From Methylobacterium variabile (GTDB taxonomy: Bacteria > Pseudomonadota > Alphaproteobacteria > Rhizobiales > Beijerinckiaceae): a DNA stretch of 64,000 bases. The notes beneath the pieces were generated by a model. It searched no databases. It was not told the DNA's origin and worked only from the letters and a program-made list of their open reading frames with translations. Each line of letters starts with the position of its first letter. Within the stretch, counting starts at the first letter, position 1. A program made the position numbers and the translations under genes. Location of the stretch: positions 40,998 to 104,997 of the forward strand of contig NZ_LABY01000102.1 in NCBI RefSeq assembly GCF_001043975.1, written 5' to 3'. Shown in pieces: positions 1 through 8,730 of the stretch.

Positions 1-584
1 TTCAGCTCGGTCTTGAAGTAGCCCGGCGCGATGGCGTTCACCTGGAGGCCGTGCCTGGCCCAGTCGGTGCACATGCCCTTGGTGAGCTGCTTGATGGCGC
101 CCTTGGTGGCCGTGTAGGGCGCGATGCCGGGGCGGGCCAGCTCGCTCTGCACCGAGGCGATGTTGATGATCTTGCCGCGCCCGCGCGGGATCATGCGGCG
201 CGCCACGGCCTGCCCGACGAAGAAGGCCGTGTCGATGTTGGTGCGCATCAGCTCGGACCAGCGCTCGACCGGGAAGTCCTCGAGCGGCGTGCGGAACTGC
301 ATCCCGGCATTGTTGACGAGGATGTCGATGGCGCCGATCTCCGCCTCGACGCGCGCGACCGCGGCGGCGGCGGCGGCGTGGTCGGCCGCGTCGAAGGGCG
401 CGACCGCGACCGAAAGGCCCTCGCCGCGCAGGGTCTCGGCGGCTCGCGCGAGCCGCGCCTCGTCGCGGCCGTTGAGGACGACCCGGGCGCCGGCCTGGCC
501 CAGGCCCCGGGCGAGGCCGAAGCCGATCCCCTTGCCCGAACCGGTGACGAGGGCGGTGCGCCCGGTCAGGTCGAACATCGTCAT
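1..584 (-). CDS. SDR oxidoreductase, gluconate 5-dehydrogenase-like (3' end cut by window)
   Basis: NAD(P)-dependent short-chain dehydrogenase that probably interconverts a keto sugar acid and its alcohol in the cytosol. Seen: Rossmann TGSGKGIG at residues 14-21, NNAG at 91-94, Ser144, and the YTATK pair Tyr157/Lys161. The frame runs off position 1 after VNAIAPGYFKTEL, so about 194 of roughly 255 residues are present. The start is the first of two in-frame ATGs (584 and 578), which has GGGAGA about 8 nt upstream. It follows the L-idonate dehydrogenase-like gene on the same strand after a 135-nt gap, so it is either the last gene of that operon or has its own promoter. Pairing with an IdnD-like enzyme mirrors the idonate-to-gluconate route; the true substrate is inferred. 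Confidence 0.85.
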   Translation of the reverse strand, partial: MTMFDLTGRTALVTGSGKGIGFGLARGLGQAGARVVLNGRDEARLARAAETLRGEGLSVAVAPFDAADHAAAAAAVARVEAEIGAIDILVNNAGMQFRTPLEDFPVERWSELMRTNIDTAFFVGQAVARRMIPRGRGKIINIASVQSELARPGIAPYTATKGAIKQLTKGMCTDWARHGLQVNAIAPGYFKTEL

Positions 585-719
585 GCGTCTCTCTCCCGGT
601 CGCGAGGGCGACCCGTGTCGGAGCAACGCCCGATTGCCTTGCCGTCGGACGCTGATCCAGGTTTTCGATCTTGCCGCATCGTCTGCGACGAACCGGAATC
701 CGCTTCGTCGGAAAATGCC

Positions 720-1757
720 CTAGCCGAAGGCGAGGTGGATCTTCATCGCGGTGCGCCGGTCGCCCGCCGCCTCGAAGGCCGTCACGGCCTCCTCCGCCGC
801 GTAGGTCCGCGTCAGGAGCGGCCGCAGGTCGAGCCGCCGCGACCCGATCAGCTCCGCGGCGAGCGCGAACTCCTCGTGGAAGCGGAACGACCCGCGCAGC
901 TCCAGCTCCTTGGCCACCGCGAGATTCAGCGGGAAGCTGATCTCGCCGCCGGCCAGGCCGAGCTGCACGACGACGCCGCGCGGGCGCAGGGCGGCGAGGG
1001 CGGTGCGGATCGCGTGCTCGTTGCCGGAGCACTCGAACAGGACGTCGAAGGTGCCCTTGCCCGCCGCCCAGGCGGTCAGGACCTCCGGCTGGGCGGCGAC
1101 GTCGACCGCGCGGTCGGCCCCGAGCCCGCGGGCGATGGCGAGGGGCTCGGGCACCACGTCCGTGACCGTCACCTCCCGGGCGCCGAAGTGGCGGGAGACC
1201 GCGACGGCGAGCGCCCCGATCGGGCCGGACCCGGTCACCAGCACGCGCTTGCCCAGCAGCGGGCCGGCCCGCCGGGCGCCGTGCAGCACCACCGAGAGCG
1301 GCTCGCACAGGGCGAGCTCCTCGTAAGAGACGTCGCCCGCCACCTTGGCGCACTGCACCGCGTCGCAGACGAGCTCCTCCCGGAACGCGCCCTGCACGTG
1401 CGGGAACGGCATCGCGCTGCCGTAGAAGCGCATCGATTCGCAGTGGTTGGGCAGGCCATCGAGGCAGTAGGAGCAGGCCCGGCACGGCCGGCTCGGGTTG
1501 ACCGCCACGCGGTCCCCGACGGCGATCCCCTCGACGCCCGGCGCCACCGCGGTCACGAGGCCGGCGACCTCGTGGCCCAGCACCATCGGCTCCTTCACCC
1601 GCACGGTGCCGAAGCCGCCGTGGCGGTAGTAGTGCAGGTCCGAGCCGCAGATGCCGCCGGCCTTCACGGCCACGGCGACCTGGCCGGGCCCGAGGGTCTC
1701 GGGCGCCCGATCCTCGACGCTCAGCCGGTGCGGCGGATGGATGACGATGCTCTTCAT
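720..1757 (-). CDS. idnD: L-idonate 5-dehydrogenase-like zinc alcohol dehydrogenase
   Basis: Zinc-dependent medium-chain dehydrogenase, family activity L-idonate to 5-ketogluconate with NAD(P)+. Seen in 345 residues: catalytic-zinc ligands Cys37 and the GHE pair His62/Glu63, four structural-zinc cysteines at 92, 95, 98 and 106, and a cofactor-binding VTGSGPIG near residue 173. Length is normal for the family. It starts 7 nt downstream of the ABC substrate-binding protein stop and is the sixth gene of a minus-strand operon that begins at 5710. Sorbitol, threonine and idonate dehydrogenases are hard to separate by sequence. The adjacent gluconate-dehydrogenase-like SDR is the main reason for the idonate call. 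Confidence 0.8.
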   Translation of the reverse strand: MKSIVIHPPHRLSVEDRAPETLGPGQVAVAVKAGGICGSDLHYYRHGGFGTVRVKEPMVLGHEVAGLVTAVAPGVEGIAVGDRVAVNPSRPCRACSYCLDGLPNHCESMRFYGSAMPFPHVQGAFREELVCDAVQCAKVAGDVSYEELALCEPLSVVLHGARRAGPLLGKRVLVTGSGPIGALAVAVSRHFGAREVTVTDVVPEPLAIARGLGADRAVDVAAQPEVLTAWAAGKGTFDVLFECSGNEHAIRTALAALRPRGVVVQLGLAGGEISFPLNLAVAKELELRGSFRFHEEFALAAELIGSRRLDLRPLLTRTYAAEEAVTAFEAAGDRRTAMKIHLAFG

Positions 1758-1764
1758 CGCGGCC

Positions 1765-2607
1765 TCACGGGATCGGCTCGAACTTCAGCTCGCTGAGGGA
1801 CGTCACCTTCTCGGCGCGCGTCAGCTTGTACTCGGTATCCGGTCCGAGCCACTTGTTCCAGGCCGCATCGATCTCGCCCGCCGCATCCATGGCGCGCAGG
1901 GTCTCGTTGACCTTGGCCAGCAGCGCCGGCGCGTCCTTCTTCATGCCGATGCCGATGGGCTGGTAGACCATTGGCTCCGCGATCATCTTGAGCTTGACGC
2001 CCCGGGTCTGCGACTCGTTGACGAGCTTGGTGATCGTCATGGTGTTGGCGACCATGCCGAGCGACTTGTTCTGCTGCACCGCCATGAAGGCCGAGCCGGT
2101 GTCCTGGAAGGTCAGCGGCTCGGAGCCGTTCATCCGGATCGCCAGCTCGGAGGTCGAGCCCTTGGTCGAGGACAGGCGCTTGCCCTTGTAGTCGGCCTTC
2201 GAGGTCGAGGGGTCGCTCGCCTTCACGGCCAGCATCTCCTTGGCGAGGTAGTACGGATCCGAGAACTGGATCTGCTCGGCGCGGCCCAGCGTGTAGGCGA
2301 GGTTGGCGATGGTGAGGTCGACGCGGCCGAGCTTCACCTCGGGCACCCGCGCCTCGACGGAGAGCGGCGTGATCGCCGCCTTCACGCCCCACCGCTTGGC
2401 GATGGTCCGGCACAGGTCGACGTCGAACCCGACCATCTCGCGGGTCTTCGGGTCGGGCGCCGCGAAGGGCGGCACGTCGGCGAAGGTGCCGCAGCGCAAC
2501 TCGCCCCGGCCCATGATGTCGGCGAGCTGGTCGGCGCGCGCCGGGACGGCGGCCGCGAGCGCGGCGGCGCCGAGCGCGAGGCTGAGGGAGAGCGTCTTCA
2601 ACGACAT
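1765..2607 (-). CDS. Amino-acid ABC transporter substrate-binding protein
   Basis: Periplasmic solute receptor of the polar-amino-acid family (SBP_bac_3, HisJ/GlnH type), 280 residues. Residues 1-26 form a signal peptide ending ARA before DQLADI. The mature part shows RGELRCGTFADVPPF, a VGFDVDLCRTIAKRWG segment and a VDLTIANLAYTLGRAEQIQFSDPYY segment, the family's usual binding-lobe motifs. The ATG at 2607 is chosen because it opens a textbook signal peptide; the frame stays open further upstream but reads as non-coding. It lies with two permeases and an ATPase, so the importer is complete. The ligand cannot be read from sequence; the neighbouring dehydrogenases suggest an acidic or amino-bearing small molecule. 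Confidence 0.9.
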   Translation of the reverse strand: MSLKTLSLSLALGAAALAAAVPARADQLADIMGRGELRCGTFADVPPFAAPDPKTREMVGFDVDLCRTIAKRWGVKAAITPLSVEARVPEVKLGRVDLTIANLAYTLGRAEQIQFSDPYYLAKEMLAVKASDPSTSKADYKGKRLSSTKGSTSELAIRMNGSEPLTFQDTGSAFMAVQQNKSLGMVANTMTITKLVNESQTRGVKLKMIAEPMVYQPIGIGMKKDAPALLAKVNETLRAMDAAGEIDAAWNKWLGPDTEYKLTRAEKVTSLSELKFEPIP

Positions 2608-2744
2608 CGTGGGGCTCCGGGCGAGAACGGGGCGAGGGGGGTGTCGGGCCGCGTCCGGTCGCGCTGCGATCGTGCACGGCTCAGGGGTTTCGACGTGGCG
2701 GCGGTGTCCCCGGCGGGGCTGTCTCCGCCCCGCCGGGCGATGGT

Positions 2745-3494
2745 CTAGTGGCGCAGGTCCGAGAGGAACTTCTGGGCGCGCGGGTGCTGGGGGTTCGAGA
2801 AGAAGGCGTCCGGCGTCGCGGTCTCGAGGATGCGGCCGGCATCCATGAACCAGACCCGGTCGGCGACCTCGCGGGCGAACCCCATCTCGTGGGTGACGCA
2901 CATCATCGTCATGCCCTCCGCCGCGAGGCTGCGCATCACCGCGAGCACCTCGCCGACCATCTCGGGGTCGAGGGCCGAGGTCGGTTCGTCGAACAGCATC
3001 GCGGGCGGCTCCATTGCCAGCGCACGGGCGATGGCGACCCGCTGCTGCTGGCCGCCCGAGAGCTGGCCCGGATACGCGCCGGCCTTGGCGGCGAGCCCGA
3101 CCCGGTCGAGGAGCGCCATGGCGCGCGCCTTAGCGACCTCGCGCTTCGCGCCGTTCACCTTGACCGGCGACAGGGTGACGTTCTCGAGGGCGGAGAGGTG
3201 TGGAAACAGATTGAAGCTCTGGAAGACGAAGCCGATCCGGCTGCGCAGCCGGTTGAGGGAAGCGGCCTTGAGCGGGCCGTGCACGCTCTCTCCGTCGAAG
3301 CTGAGGGTGCCGGAGGCGATCTCCTCGAGCCGGTTGACGGTGCGGATAAGGGTGGACTTGCCGGAGCCCGAGGGCCCGCAGACCACCACGACCTCGCCCC
3401 GGCCGACCTCGGCCGTGACGTCGTCGAGGGCCTTGTACGCCCCGTAATACTTCGTGACGTTCGCGAAGCGGATCATGGCAGCGTCAGGGGTCAT
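2745..3494 (-). CDS. Amino-acid ABC transporter ATP-binding protein
   Basis: ATPase that drives the importer encoded on either side. The 249 residues contain a Walker [10 protein letters not shown] near residue 40, Q-loop [13 protein letters not shown], signature [15 protein letters not shown], Walker [14 protein letters not shown] and H-loop CVTHEMGF, in the usual order and at the usual length for GlnQ/HisP-type subunits. The start at 3494 overlaps the upstream permease stop as ATGA, indicating translational coupling; an internal ATG at 3476 (MIRF) is an alternative. A 137-nt gap separates it from the binding-protein gene downstream. Confidence 0.92.
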   Translation of the reverse strand: MTPDAAMIRFANVTKYYGAYKALDDVTAEVGRGEVVVVCGPSGSGKSTLIRTVNRLEEIASGTLSFDGESVHGPLKAASLNRLRSRIGFVFQSFNLFPHLSALENVTLSPVKVNGAKREVAKARAMALLDRVGLAAKAGAYPGQLSGGQQQRVAIARALAMEPPAMLFDEPTSALDPEMVGEVLAVMRSLAAEGMTMMCVTHEMGFAREVADRVWFMDAGRILETATPDAFFSNPQHPRAQKFLSDLRH

Positions 3495-4240
3495 AGCTCG
3501 GCCGTGAGTTGGCGAACGGAGAGCGGGGTGGGCACGGCGGCGGAGCCGGCGCGACGGCGGGCGATGCGCTGCTCGATCCGGACCGCGAGGAACGTCAGCG
3601 TCCAGCACACGGCGTAGTAGATGATCGCGAGCAGGAAGAAGACCTGGAACGGCTTCGTCAGGAGCTGATTGTTGATCTGGTTGGCCGCGAAGGTCAACTC
3701 CGGCACGTTGATGACGTAGCCGAGCGTCGTCTCCTTGATGGTCGAGACGAACTGGCTGATCAGGCTTGGGATGACGTTGTAGAGCGCCTGCGGCAGGATC
3801 ACGTAGAGGAGCGCCTGGGGGTAGGACTGGCCGAGCGCCCGCGCCGCCTCCATCTGGCCGCGCCCGAGCGCGACGATGCCCCCGCGCACCACCTCGCTCA
3901 GGAAGGCGCCCTCGTAGAGCACCAGGGTCACCAGCATGGTGACGAAGCCCGGCACGGTGGCGCCGATCAGGAGCGGCACCATGAAGTAGACCCACAGGAT
4001 CAGCATCAGGAGCGGCACGCCGCGGGCGACGTAGACCAGCGCCGTCGAGGGCCACAGCAGGAAGGGGTTGCGCGACAGCCGGGCGAGCGCGATCAGCACG
4101 CTCAAGGGGAAGGCCAGCGCGATCGAGAGGGCGGAGAGGATCAGCGTGGCGGCAAAGCCGCCGAGCGGTCCGTTCGGGTACTGGCCGACGAGGAGGAGCA
4201 GCCAGTTGTCGCGCAGGATCTCGAGGATGTCGCCGATCAT
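3491..4240 (-). CDS. Amino-acid ABC transporter permease
   Basis: Inner-membrane subunit of the importer, 249 residues, His/Glu/Gln/Arg/opine permease family. Hydrophobic helices are visible around residues 28-55, 63-105 and 205-230. The cytoplasmic EAA loop reads [22 protein letters not shown], matching the family pattern that contacts the ATPase. The start at 4240 lies two bases after the stop of the first permease; longer upstream reading in this frame is unlike protein. It pairs with the 4243-4944 permease as a heterodimer, the normal arrangement. Confidence 0.9.
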   Translation of the reverse strand: MIGDILEILRDNWLLLLVGQYPNGPLGGFAATLILSALSIALAFPLSVLIALARLSRNPFLLWPSTALVYVARGVPLLMLILWVYFMVPLLIGATVPGFVTMLVTLVLYEGAFLSEVVRGGIVALGRGQMEAARALGQSYPQALLYVILPQALYNVIPSLISQFVSTIKETTLGYVINVPELTFAANQINNQLLTKPFQVFFLLAIIYYAVCWTLTFLAVRIEQRIARRRAGSAAVPTPLSVRQLTAEL

Positions 4241-4242
4241 GG

Positions 4243-4944
4243 TCAGCGCGCTCCCGCGACTTGCGTGCGCCACTGCAGGCCGGCGCCGATGCCCATGATG
4301 ACGAGCGAGACCGCGAGGTAGGCGATCGTCGCGATCAGGTAGGTCTCGAAGGTGCGGAAGCTCAGGTTCTCGACCTCCTTGACCGCGTGGGTGAGCTCCG
4401 AGACGCCGATCGCCATGGCGAGCGAGCTGTTCTTGAACAGCGAGACCGAGTGGTTGACGAGGGCGGGCAGGGCGTTGCGGAAGGCCTGGGGCATCAGCAC
4501 GTGGCGCATCGCGCCGAGGAAGCCGTGGCCGAGCGCCCGGGCCGCCTCCATCTGGCCGGACGGCACGGCGCGCAGGCCCGAGCGCAGGTCCTCGCTGAAA
4601 TAGGCCGCCTGGCACAGGCCGAGGCCGACGATGCCGTAGATCACCTCGGCCCCGTGGTCGTTGAGCCAGTACTGCACGGCGTCGGGCAGCAGGCTCGCGA
4701 TACCGAAGTACCACAGCATCAGCTGCACCAGCGTCGGCACGTTGCGGTGATACGAGACGTAGGCCGCGACGATCCGGTCGCCGATCCGGCCGGGCGCCAG
4801 GCGGACGGTCAGCAGGACCAGGGCGAGGCTCATCGCGAGGCACCACGAGCCCGCGGCGACGACGAGGGTCATCATCGCGCCGCGCCACAGCATCCGGGCG
4901 AAATCCGGGTTTGACAGGACGGCGAGGAGGTCGAACCCGTGCAC
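4243..4944 (-). CDS. Amino-acid ABC transporter permease
   Basis: First permease of the importer, 233 residues, same His/Glu/Gln/Arg/opine family as its neighbour. It shows an N-terminal hydrophobic stretch near residues 23-50, a [13 protein letters not shown] segment, and an EAA loop reading [23 protein letters not shown] that docks the ATPase. The start is 13 nt downstream of the SDR stop, so the gene sits second in the operon. The two permeases share the EAARALG core and probably arose by duplication. Confidence 0.9.
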   Translation of the reverse strand: MHGFDLLAVLSNPDFARMLWRGAMMTLVVAAGSWCLAMSLALVLLTVRLAPGRIGDRIVAAYVSYHRNVPTLVQLMLWYFGIASLLPDAVQYWLNDHGAEVIYGIVGLGLCQAAYFSEDLRSGLRAVPSGQMEAARALGHGFLGAMRHVLMPQAFRNALPALVNHSVSLFKNSSLAMAIGVSELTHAVKEVENLSFRTFETYLIATIAYLAVSLVIMGIGAGLQWRTQVAGAR

Positions 4945-4957
4945 GGCGTCAGGCCCT

Positions 4958-5710
4958 TCAGGTCGCGGAGGCGTCGGGGCGGGCGGTCTGGAGGCCGCCC
5001 ATCACCTGCAGGGTCGGGGTGATCTCCATGTGGCCGACATTCATCGACCGGGGCGCGGCGACCGCGAAGGCGATGGCGTCCGCGATGTCGGCGGCCTCCG
5101 GCAGCTCGAAGCCGTCGATGAAGCGGGCGCGGACCTCCGGCGTGTCGCCATGGACATGGGCGAAGATGTCGGTGGCGACGCGCCCGGGGCAGATCTCGGT
5201 CACCCGCACCCGGCGCCCGAAGGTGTCGATGCGCAGCTGGTTGCAGAGCATCGCCACCGCCGCCTTGGTGGCGTGGTAGGTCGAGTTGCCACCGAAATTG
5301 TAGTTGCCGGCGATCGACGTGATGTTGACCACGTGGCCGCGGTCGCGCGCCGCCATGCCGGGCACGACGAGCCGGCACAGGTGCAGCACCGCCCGCAGGT
5401 TCACGTCGACGAGGAGGTCGATGTCGGCTTGCGTGGCGTCCAGGAGCTTGCGCGGCGTGTCGACGCCGGCGTTGTTCACGAGCACGTCGACCGGGACGTC
5501 TGCCGCGAGCGTGGCGAGCGCGGCGGTGTCGGCGACGTCGATCACGTGGGGCACGCAGCCGGTGCGCGCGGCGAGGGCCTCGAGGGGCGCCCGGCTGCGC
5601 GCAACCGCGTGGACCTCGAGCCCCTCGCGGCGGAAGCGCTCGACCACGGCGGCGCCGATGCCGCCCGAGGCACCAGTCACGAGGGCGGTTCTGTAATCGG
5701 AGAACGGCAT
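4958..5710 (-). CDS. SDR family oxidoreductase (YdfG-like)
   Basis: NADP-type short-chain dehydrogenase, 250 residues, first gene of the importer/idonate operon. Seen: TGASGGIG at 12-19, NNAG at 79-82, Ser132 in NITSIAGNYNFGG, and catalytic Tyr145/Lys149 in YHATKAA. Overall it resembles YdfG, which oxidises 3-hydroxy acids such as serine, allothreonine and 3-hydroxypropionate. Together with the amino-acid-type transporter this makes a hydroxy- or amino-acid substrate plausible (inference). Its ATG lies about 51 nt from the shared regulatory element at 5762-5801. Confidence 0.87.
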   Translation of the reverse strand: MPFSDYRTALVTGASGGIGAAVVERFRREGLEVHAVARSRAPLEALAARTGCVPHVIDVADTAALATLAADVPVDVLVNNAGVDTPRKLLDATQADIDLLVDVNLRAVLHLCRLVVPGMAARDRGHVVNITSIAGNYNFGGNSTYHATKAAVAMLCNQLRIDTFGRRVRVTEICPGRVATDIFAHVHGDTPEVRARFIDGFELPEAADIADAIAFAVAAPRSMNVGHMEITPTLQVMGGLQTARPDASAT

Positions 5711-5761
5711 AGGCGGGTCCGTGAGAGTTGATGAAGGTTAAGTGACGCTGAGGACGGCGGG

Positions 5762-5801
5762 CAAAGACGGATTTCCTGTGCCGCGATAAGGCGAGGTTAT
5801 G
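5762..5801 (-). promoter_or_regulatory. Copy A of shared 40-bp element: Nac-type site plus -35 region
   Basis: Read toward the operon starting at 5710, this 40-bp block begins CATA and ends CCGTCTTTG. It contains ATA-N9-TAT at 5786-5800. It matches the block upstream of accB at 29 of 40 positions with no gap, although the two operons are otherwise unrelated. The terminal TCTTTG could act as the -35 hexamer, with CACTTAACC about 18 nt further on as -10. The element overlaps the pxpA stop codon. ATA-N9-TAT is the known Nac consensus, and a Nac-like regulator is encoded at 10633-11568. Confidence 0.7.
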
Positions 5802-6573
5802 CGGGTGCTGCATTCCGCCGCGACAGGGGAACGACCTTCCCCCCGGCCTCCGCCACCGCACCCCGCACCGCCCGCGCGAGGGCGACCGCGCCGGGGGTGT
5901 CGCCGTGGACCAGGATCGAGTCCGGGCTCAAGGCGAGGCGCTCGCCCTCGTGGGTGACGACGACGCCCTCGGCGAGCAGCCGGCGCACCCGCTCCAGCAC
6001 CAGCGCCTCGTCGTGGATCACCGCGCCCGGCAGCCGGCGCGGCACCAGCAGCCCGTCGCGGTCGCAGGCCCGGTCGGCCAGGAAGGTTTTCGCGATGCGC
6101 AGGCCGTGAGCCGCCGCGGCGTCCTCGATCGCCCGGCTCGGCGAGGTGAGGATCGTGAGGTCCGGGTCGAACCGGGCCACCGCCGCCACGAGAGGCGCGG
6201 CGAGTTCCGCATCCGCCGCCGCCATGTTGCCCAGCGCCCCGTGGAAGCTCATGTGGGTCACCCGCGCGCCCTGCGCCCGGGCGATGCCGGCGAGCGCGCC
6301 GAGCTGGTAGACCACCATCGCGGCGAGCTCGTCGCGCTCGACCTGCATCACCCGGCGGCCGAAGCCCTGGCGGTCCGGGAAGCCGACATGGGCGCCGATA
6401 TCGACGCCGCGCGCCAAAGCGGCGCGGACCGTGCGCTCCATGATGAGCGGGTCGCCGGCGTGGAAGCCGCAGGCGATGTTGGCCGAGGACAGGACGTCGA
6501 GGAGGGCCTCGTCGTCTCCCATGGGCCAGGGGCCGTAGCCCTCGCCGAGATCGGCGTTGAGGTCGATCCGCAT
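5797..6573 (-). CDS. pxpA: 5-oxoprolinase subunit A (LamB/YcsF family)
   Basis: Subunit of the ATP-dependent 5-oxoprolinase family that opens the lactam ring of pyroglutamate. The 258 residues start MRIDLNADLGEGYGPWPMGDD, the family hallmark, and include SSANIACGFHAGDP, ARGVDIGAHVGFPD and SILVHGDTPGAVALA segments, all conserved in LamB/YcsF proteins. It is the last gene of a six-gene minus-strand operon and starts 2 nt after the preceding stop. Here the Pxp proteins come with biotin carboxylase and carrier subunits, so the substrate may be a lactam or amide other than 5-oxoproline (inference). Confidence 0.9.
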   Translation of the reverse strand: MRIDLNADLGEGYGPWPMGDDEALLDVLSSANIACGFHAGDPLIMERTVRAALARGVDIGAHVGFPDRQGFGRRVMQVERDELAAMVVYQLGALAGIARAQGARVTHMSFHGALGNMAAADAELAAPLVAAVARFDPDLTILTSPSRAIEDAAAAHGLRIAKTFLADRACDRDGLLVPRRLPGAVIHDEALVLERVRRLLAEGVVVTHEGERLALSPDSILVHGDTPGAVALARAVRGAVAEAGGKVVPLSRRNAAPA

Positions 6574-6575
6574 GC

Positions 6576-6995
6576 CTATGCCTCCGGCCGGATGTCCACG
6601 AGCGGGTCGCCGTAGCCGACGAGGGCGCCCTCCGGCGCGACGACCCGGATGACGGTGCCGGCGCACGGCGCCGTCACGGCGAGGAGCAGGCTCCCGACCC
6701 GCAGGAGCCCGACCGGCTGCCCGGCCGCGACCCGCTCACCCGGGGCCGCGAGCGGCTCGGCGCGCAGCGGATGGGCGGTGAGGAAGTGGCCGACGCCCGG
6801 CGACCGGACGAGCCCGGGAGCAGGCTTGGGGCGCGGCCCGGGCGCTGCCGGGGCCGCGACCGCCTGGCCCCCGCGCACGAGGCGGACCTGCCCGTCCGGG
6901 CCCCGGAGCTCGAGCTCGGCGAGGCCGGAGGCGGCGAGCCAGGCGGCGAGGTCGGGGATGCGGGTGAGCGGCGAGGTCGTGCGGGGCGAGGTCAT
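6576..6995 (-). CDS. Biotinyl-domain-like protein lacking the biotin-accepting lysine
   Basis: A 139-residue protein with a short N-terminal region, a proline/alanine linker (near residues 45-65) and a C-terminal lipoyl/biotinyl-type fold. The C-terminal half follows the carrier protein of the same operon segment by segment (PGERVAAGQPVG, APCAGTVIRV, LVGYGDPLVDI). Where the true carrier has VEAMK this protein reads LRVGS, so the lysine is replaced by serine. It therefore cannot be biotinylated at the usual place. Its start overlaps the pxpC stop as ATGA, so it is co-translated with PxpC and lies directly before pxpA. A structural or docking role is inferred. Confidence 0.75.
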   Translation of the reverse strand: MTSPRTTSPLTRIPDLAAWLAASGLAELELRGPDGQVRLVRGGQAVAAPAAPGPRPKPAPGLVRSPGVGHFLTAHPLRAEPLAAPGERVAAGQPVGLLRVGSLLLAVTAPCAGTVIRVVAPEGALVGYGDPLVDIRPEA

Positions 6996-7978
6996 GCGGC
7001 GCTCCGGGGCCGGAGGCAGGAGAGGTCGCGCCGGGCCGCTTCGAGCCAGCCGTCGATCGCGTCGCGGGCGGCGAGCGCCCCGTCCCAGTCGGTCTCGACG
7101 AAGCGGATTCTGGCGCCGATCGGCGCCTGGGCGAGGCGCCAGAGGTCGGCCTCGATGACGGTGCCGATCTTCGGGTAGCCGCCGGAGGGCTGGGCGTCGC
7201 ACATCTGGATGATCGGCTGGCCACCATGCGGCACCTGGATCACGCCCGGCACGATCCCGTGCGAGCGCAGCTCCATCGGAGCGAGGGGCACGAGGGTCGA
7301 TCCGGCGAGCCGGAAGCCGTAGCGGTCGCTCTGCGGCGTCACCCGCCAGGGCTCGCCCCAGAACGCCGCGAGCGAATCCGTCGTGTAGCGGTCGTGCTCG
7401 GCGGCGGGCAGCACCCGCAGGGCCGGCACGCCGCCGACGGCGAGCGGCAGGGCGAGGACGGGCGGCACCAGCCCGGTCCCGGGCGGAGGCGGATCCCCGG
7501 CCGGGCGGCCGAGCGGCAGCGCGTCGCCCGCCTGGAGCGACCGGCCCTCGAGGCCGCCGATCGCCCCGCGCAGCTGCGTCGCCCGCGAGCCGAGCACCAC
7601 CGGCACGTCGATGCCGCCGGCCACGCAGAGGTAGGTCCGCGCGCCCCAAGGTCGGAACGCCGCCGGACGGTCGAGGCGCAGGGTCGCGCCGGCCCGGGCC
7701 CGCGCCACGGTCCAGGGCAGGACGGGCACGCCGTCGAGGACCGCCGTGCAGTCGGCCCCGGTGACGGCGAAGACCGCCTCGGATTCGAACCGCGCTTCGA
7801 GCGGAAGCACCTGGATCTCGATGCCGGCTGCGTCGTCCGGGTTGCCGACGAGGAGGTTGCCGCCGGCCAGGGCCGGGGCGTCCATGGCGCCGGCGACCCC
7901 GACGCCCCAGCGCAGGGCGCCGAGGCGCCCGCGATCCTGCACGGTGGCGAGCGCGCCGCAGGCGAGGAGGCGGATCAT
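6992..7978 (-). CDS. pxpC: 5-oxoprolinase subunit C / carboxyltransferase-like subunit
   Basis: KipA/CT_A_B family, 328 residues. Seen: opening GALATVQDRGRLGALRWGVGVAGAMD, family-typical NLLVGNPDDAAGIEI, RTYLCVAGGIDVPVVLGSRAT, and IQVPHGGQPIIQMCDAQPSGGYPKIG near the C-terminus. In urea carboxylase the same domain is half of the carboxyltransferase; in PxpABC it joins PxpB to act on 5-oxoproline. The start overlaps the pxpB stop (ATGA), and the stop overlaps the start of the biotinyl-like gene. Coupling with accB/accC upstream favours a biotin-dependent carboxyl transfer, which is an inference. Confidence 0.9.
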   Translation of the reverse strand: MIRLLACGALATVQDRGRLGALRWGVGVAGAMDAPALAGGNLLVGNPDDAAGIEIQVLPLEARFESEAVFAVTGADCTAVLDGVPVLPWTVARARAGATLRLDRPAAFRPWGARTYLCVAGGIDVPVVLGSRATQLRGAIGGLEGRSLQAGDALPLGRPAGDPPPPGTGLVPPVLALPLAVGGVPALRVLPAAEHDRYTTDSLAAFWGEPWRVTPQSDRYGFRLAGSTLVPLAPMELRSHGIVPGVIQVPHGGQPIIQMCDAQPSGGYPKIGTVIEADLWRLAQAPIGARIRFVETDWDGALAARDAIDGWLEAARRDLSCLRPRSAA

Positions 7979-8730
7979 CGCACCACTCCGGCGATGCGGA
8001 AGCGGAGGCTGTCGCCGGGCTGGAGCAGGGCCGGCGGCGTGCGGGCGGCGTCGAAGAAGCTCATTTCGGTCGACCCGATGGTGTTCCAGCCGCTCGGCCC
8101 CGGCGAGGCCGAGACCCCGGTCTGCGAGCCGCCGATCGACACGGCGCCGCCGGGGATGCGCAGCACCGGCACCTTGCGGCGCGGCGTGGCGATCCGCGGG
8201 TCCATGCCGCCGAGGTAGCAGTAGCCCGGGTGGCTGCCGAGCGCGTAGACGGGATAGAGCGGGGCGGCGTGGATCTCGGCGATCTCCTCCGGGGAGAGGC
8301 CGGTATGGGCGACGACGTCCGCCATGTGCGGCCCGCCCTCGCCGCCGTAGACCACCGGCAGCTCGACGGTGCGGCCCTCGAGGGCGAGGGGGGGAGCGGC
8401 CTCCCAGGCGGCGGCGAGCCGGTCGGCGAGGGGCGCGAGGCGACGGGGCGGCTCGCGCCAGGTGACCAGCAGGTTGTTCACCCCCGGCACCGCCTCGCGC
8501 ACCTCCGGCCAGGTCTCCGCCTCGCGGGCCAGCGACCAGATCCGGCGCTGGACCTCGAGGCCGGTCTCGCCCGGCGCCTCGAACAGGAGGGCGGTGGTGC
8601 CGAGCAGGCTGATCCCGTCGTGCGGCCGCTTCGCCGCGGCATCCGGCCCGGCGATCGCCGGACGGTCCGACACCGCGCCATGCAGAGGGCCGGCCCAGGT
8701 GTGGCGCGGGTTCGGGTTCAGTCCGTTCAT
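7975..8730 (-). CDS. pxpB: 5-oxoprolinase subunit B / carboxyltransferase-like subunit
   Basis: KipI/CT_C_D family, 251 residues, partner of PxpC. Seen: [16 protein letters not shown] at the N-terminus, a VRIDPRR-type region replaced by [15 protein letters not shown], then [41 protein letters not shown] and [29 protein letters not shown], the conserved family core. An N-terminal extension of about 35 residues precedes the core. The start at 8730 overlaps the biotin carboxylase stop (ATGA). Together with accB/accC it makes the component set of a split urea-carboxylase-like enzyme. Confidence 0.88.
   Translation of the reverse strand: MNGLNPNPRHTWAGPLHGAVSDRPAIAGPDAAAKRPHDGISLLGTTALLFEAPGETGLEVQRRIWSLAREAETWPEVREAVPGVNNLLVTWREPPRRLAPLADRLAAAWEAAPPLALEGRTVELPVVYGGEGGPHMADVVAHTGLSPEEIAEIHAAPLYPVYALGSHPGYCYLGGMDPRIATPRRKVPVLRIPGGAVSIGGSQTGVSASPGPSGWNTIGSTEMSFFDAARTPPALLQPGDSLRFRIAGVVR

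Noticed and set aside
585..719. GGAATCCGCTT near 700 looked like part of the 40-bp regulatory element
   Set aside because: It points away from the downstream SDR gene, and no ATA-N9-TAT lies at the expected distance.
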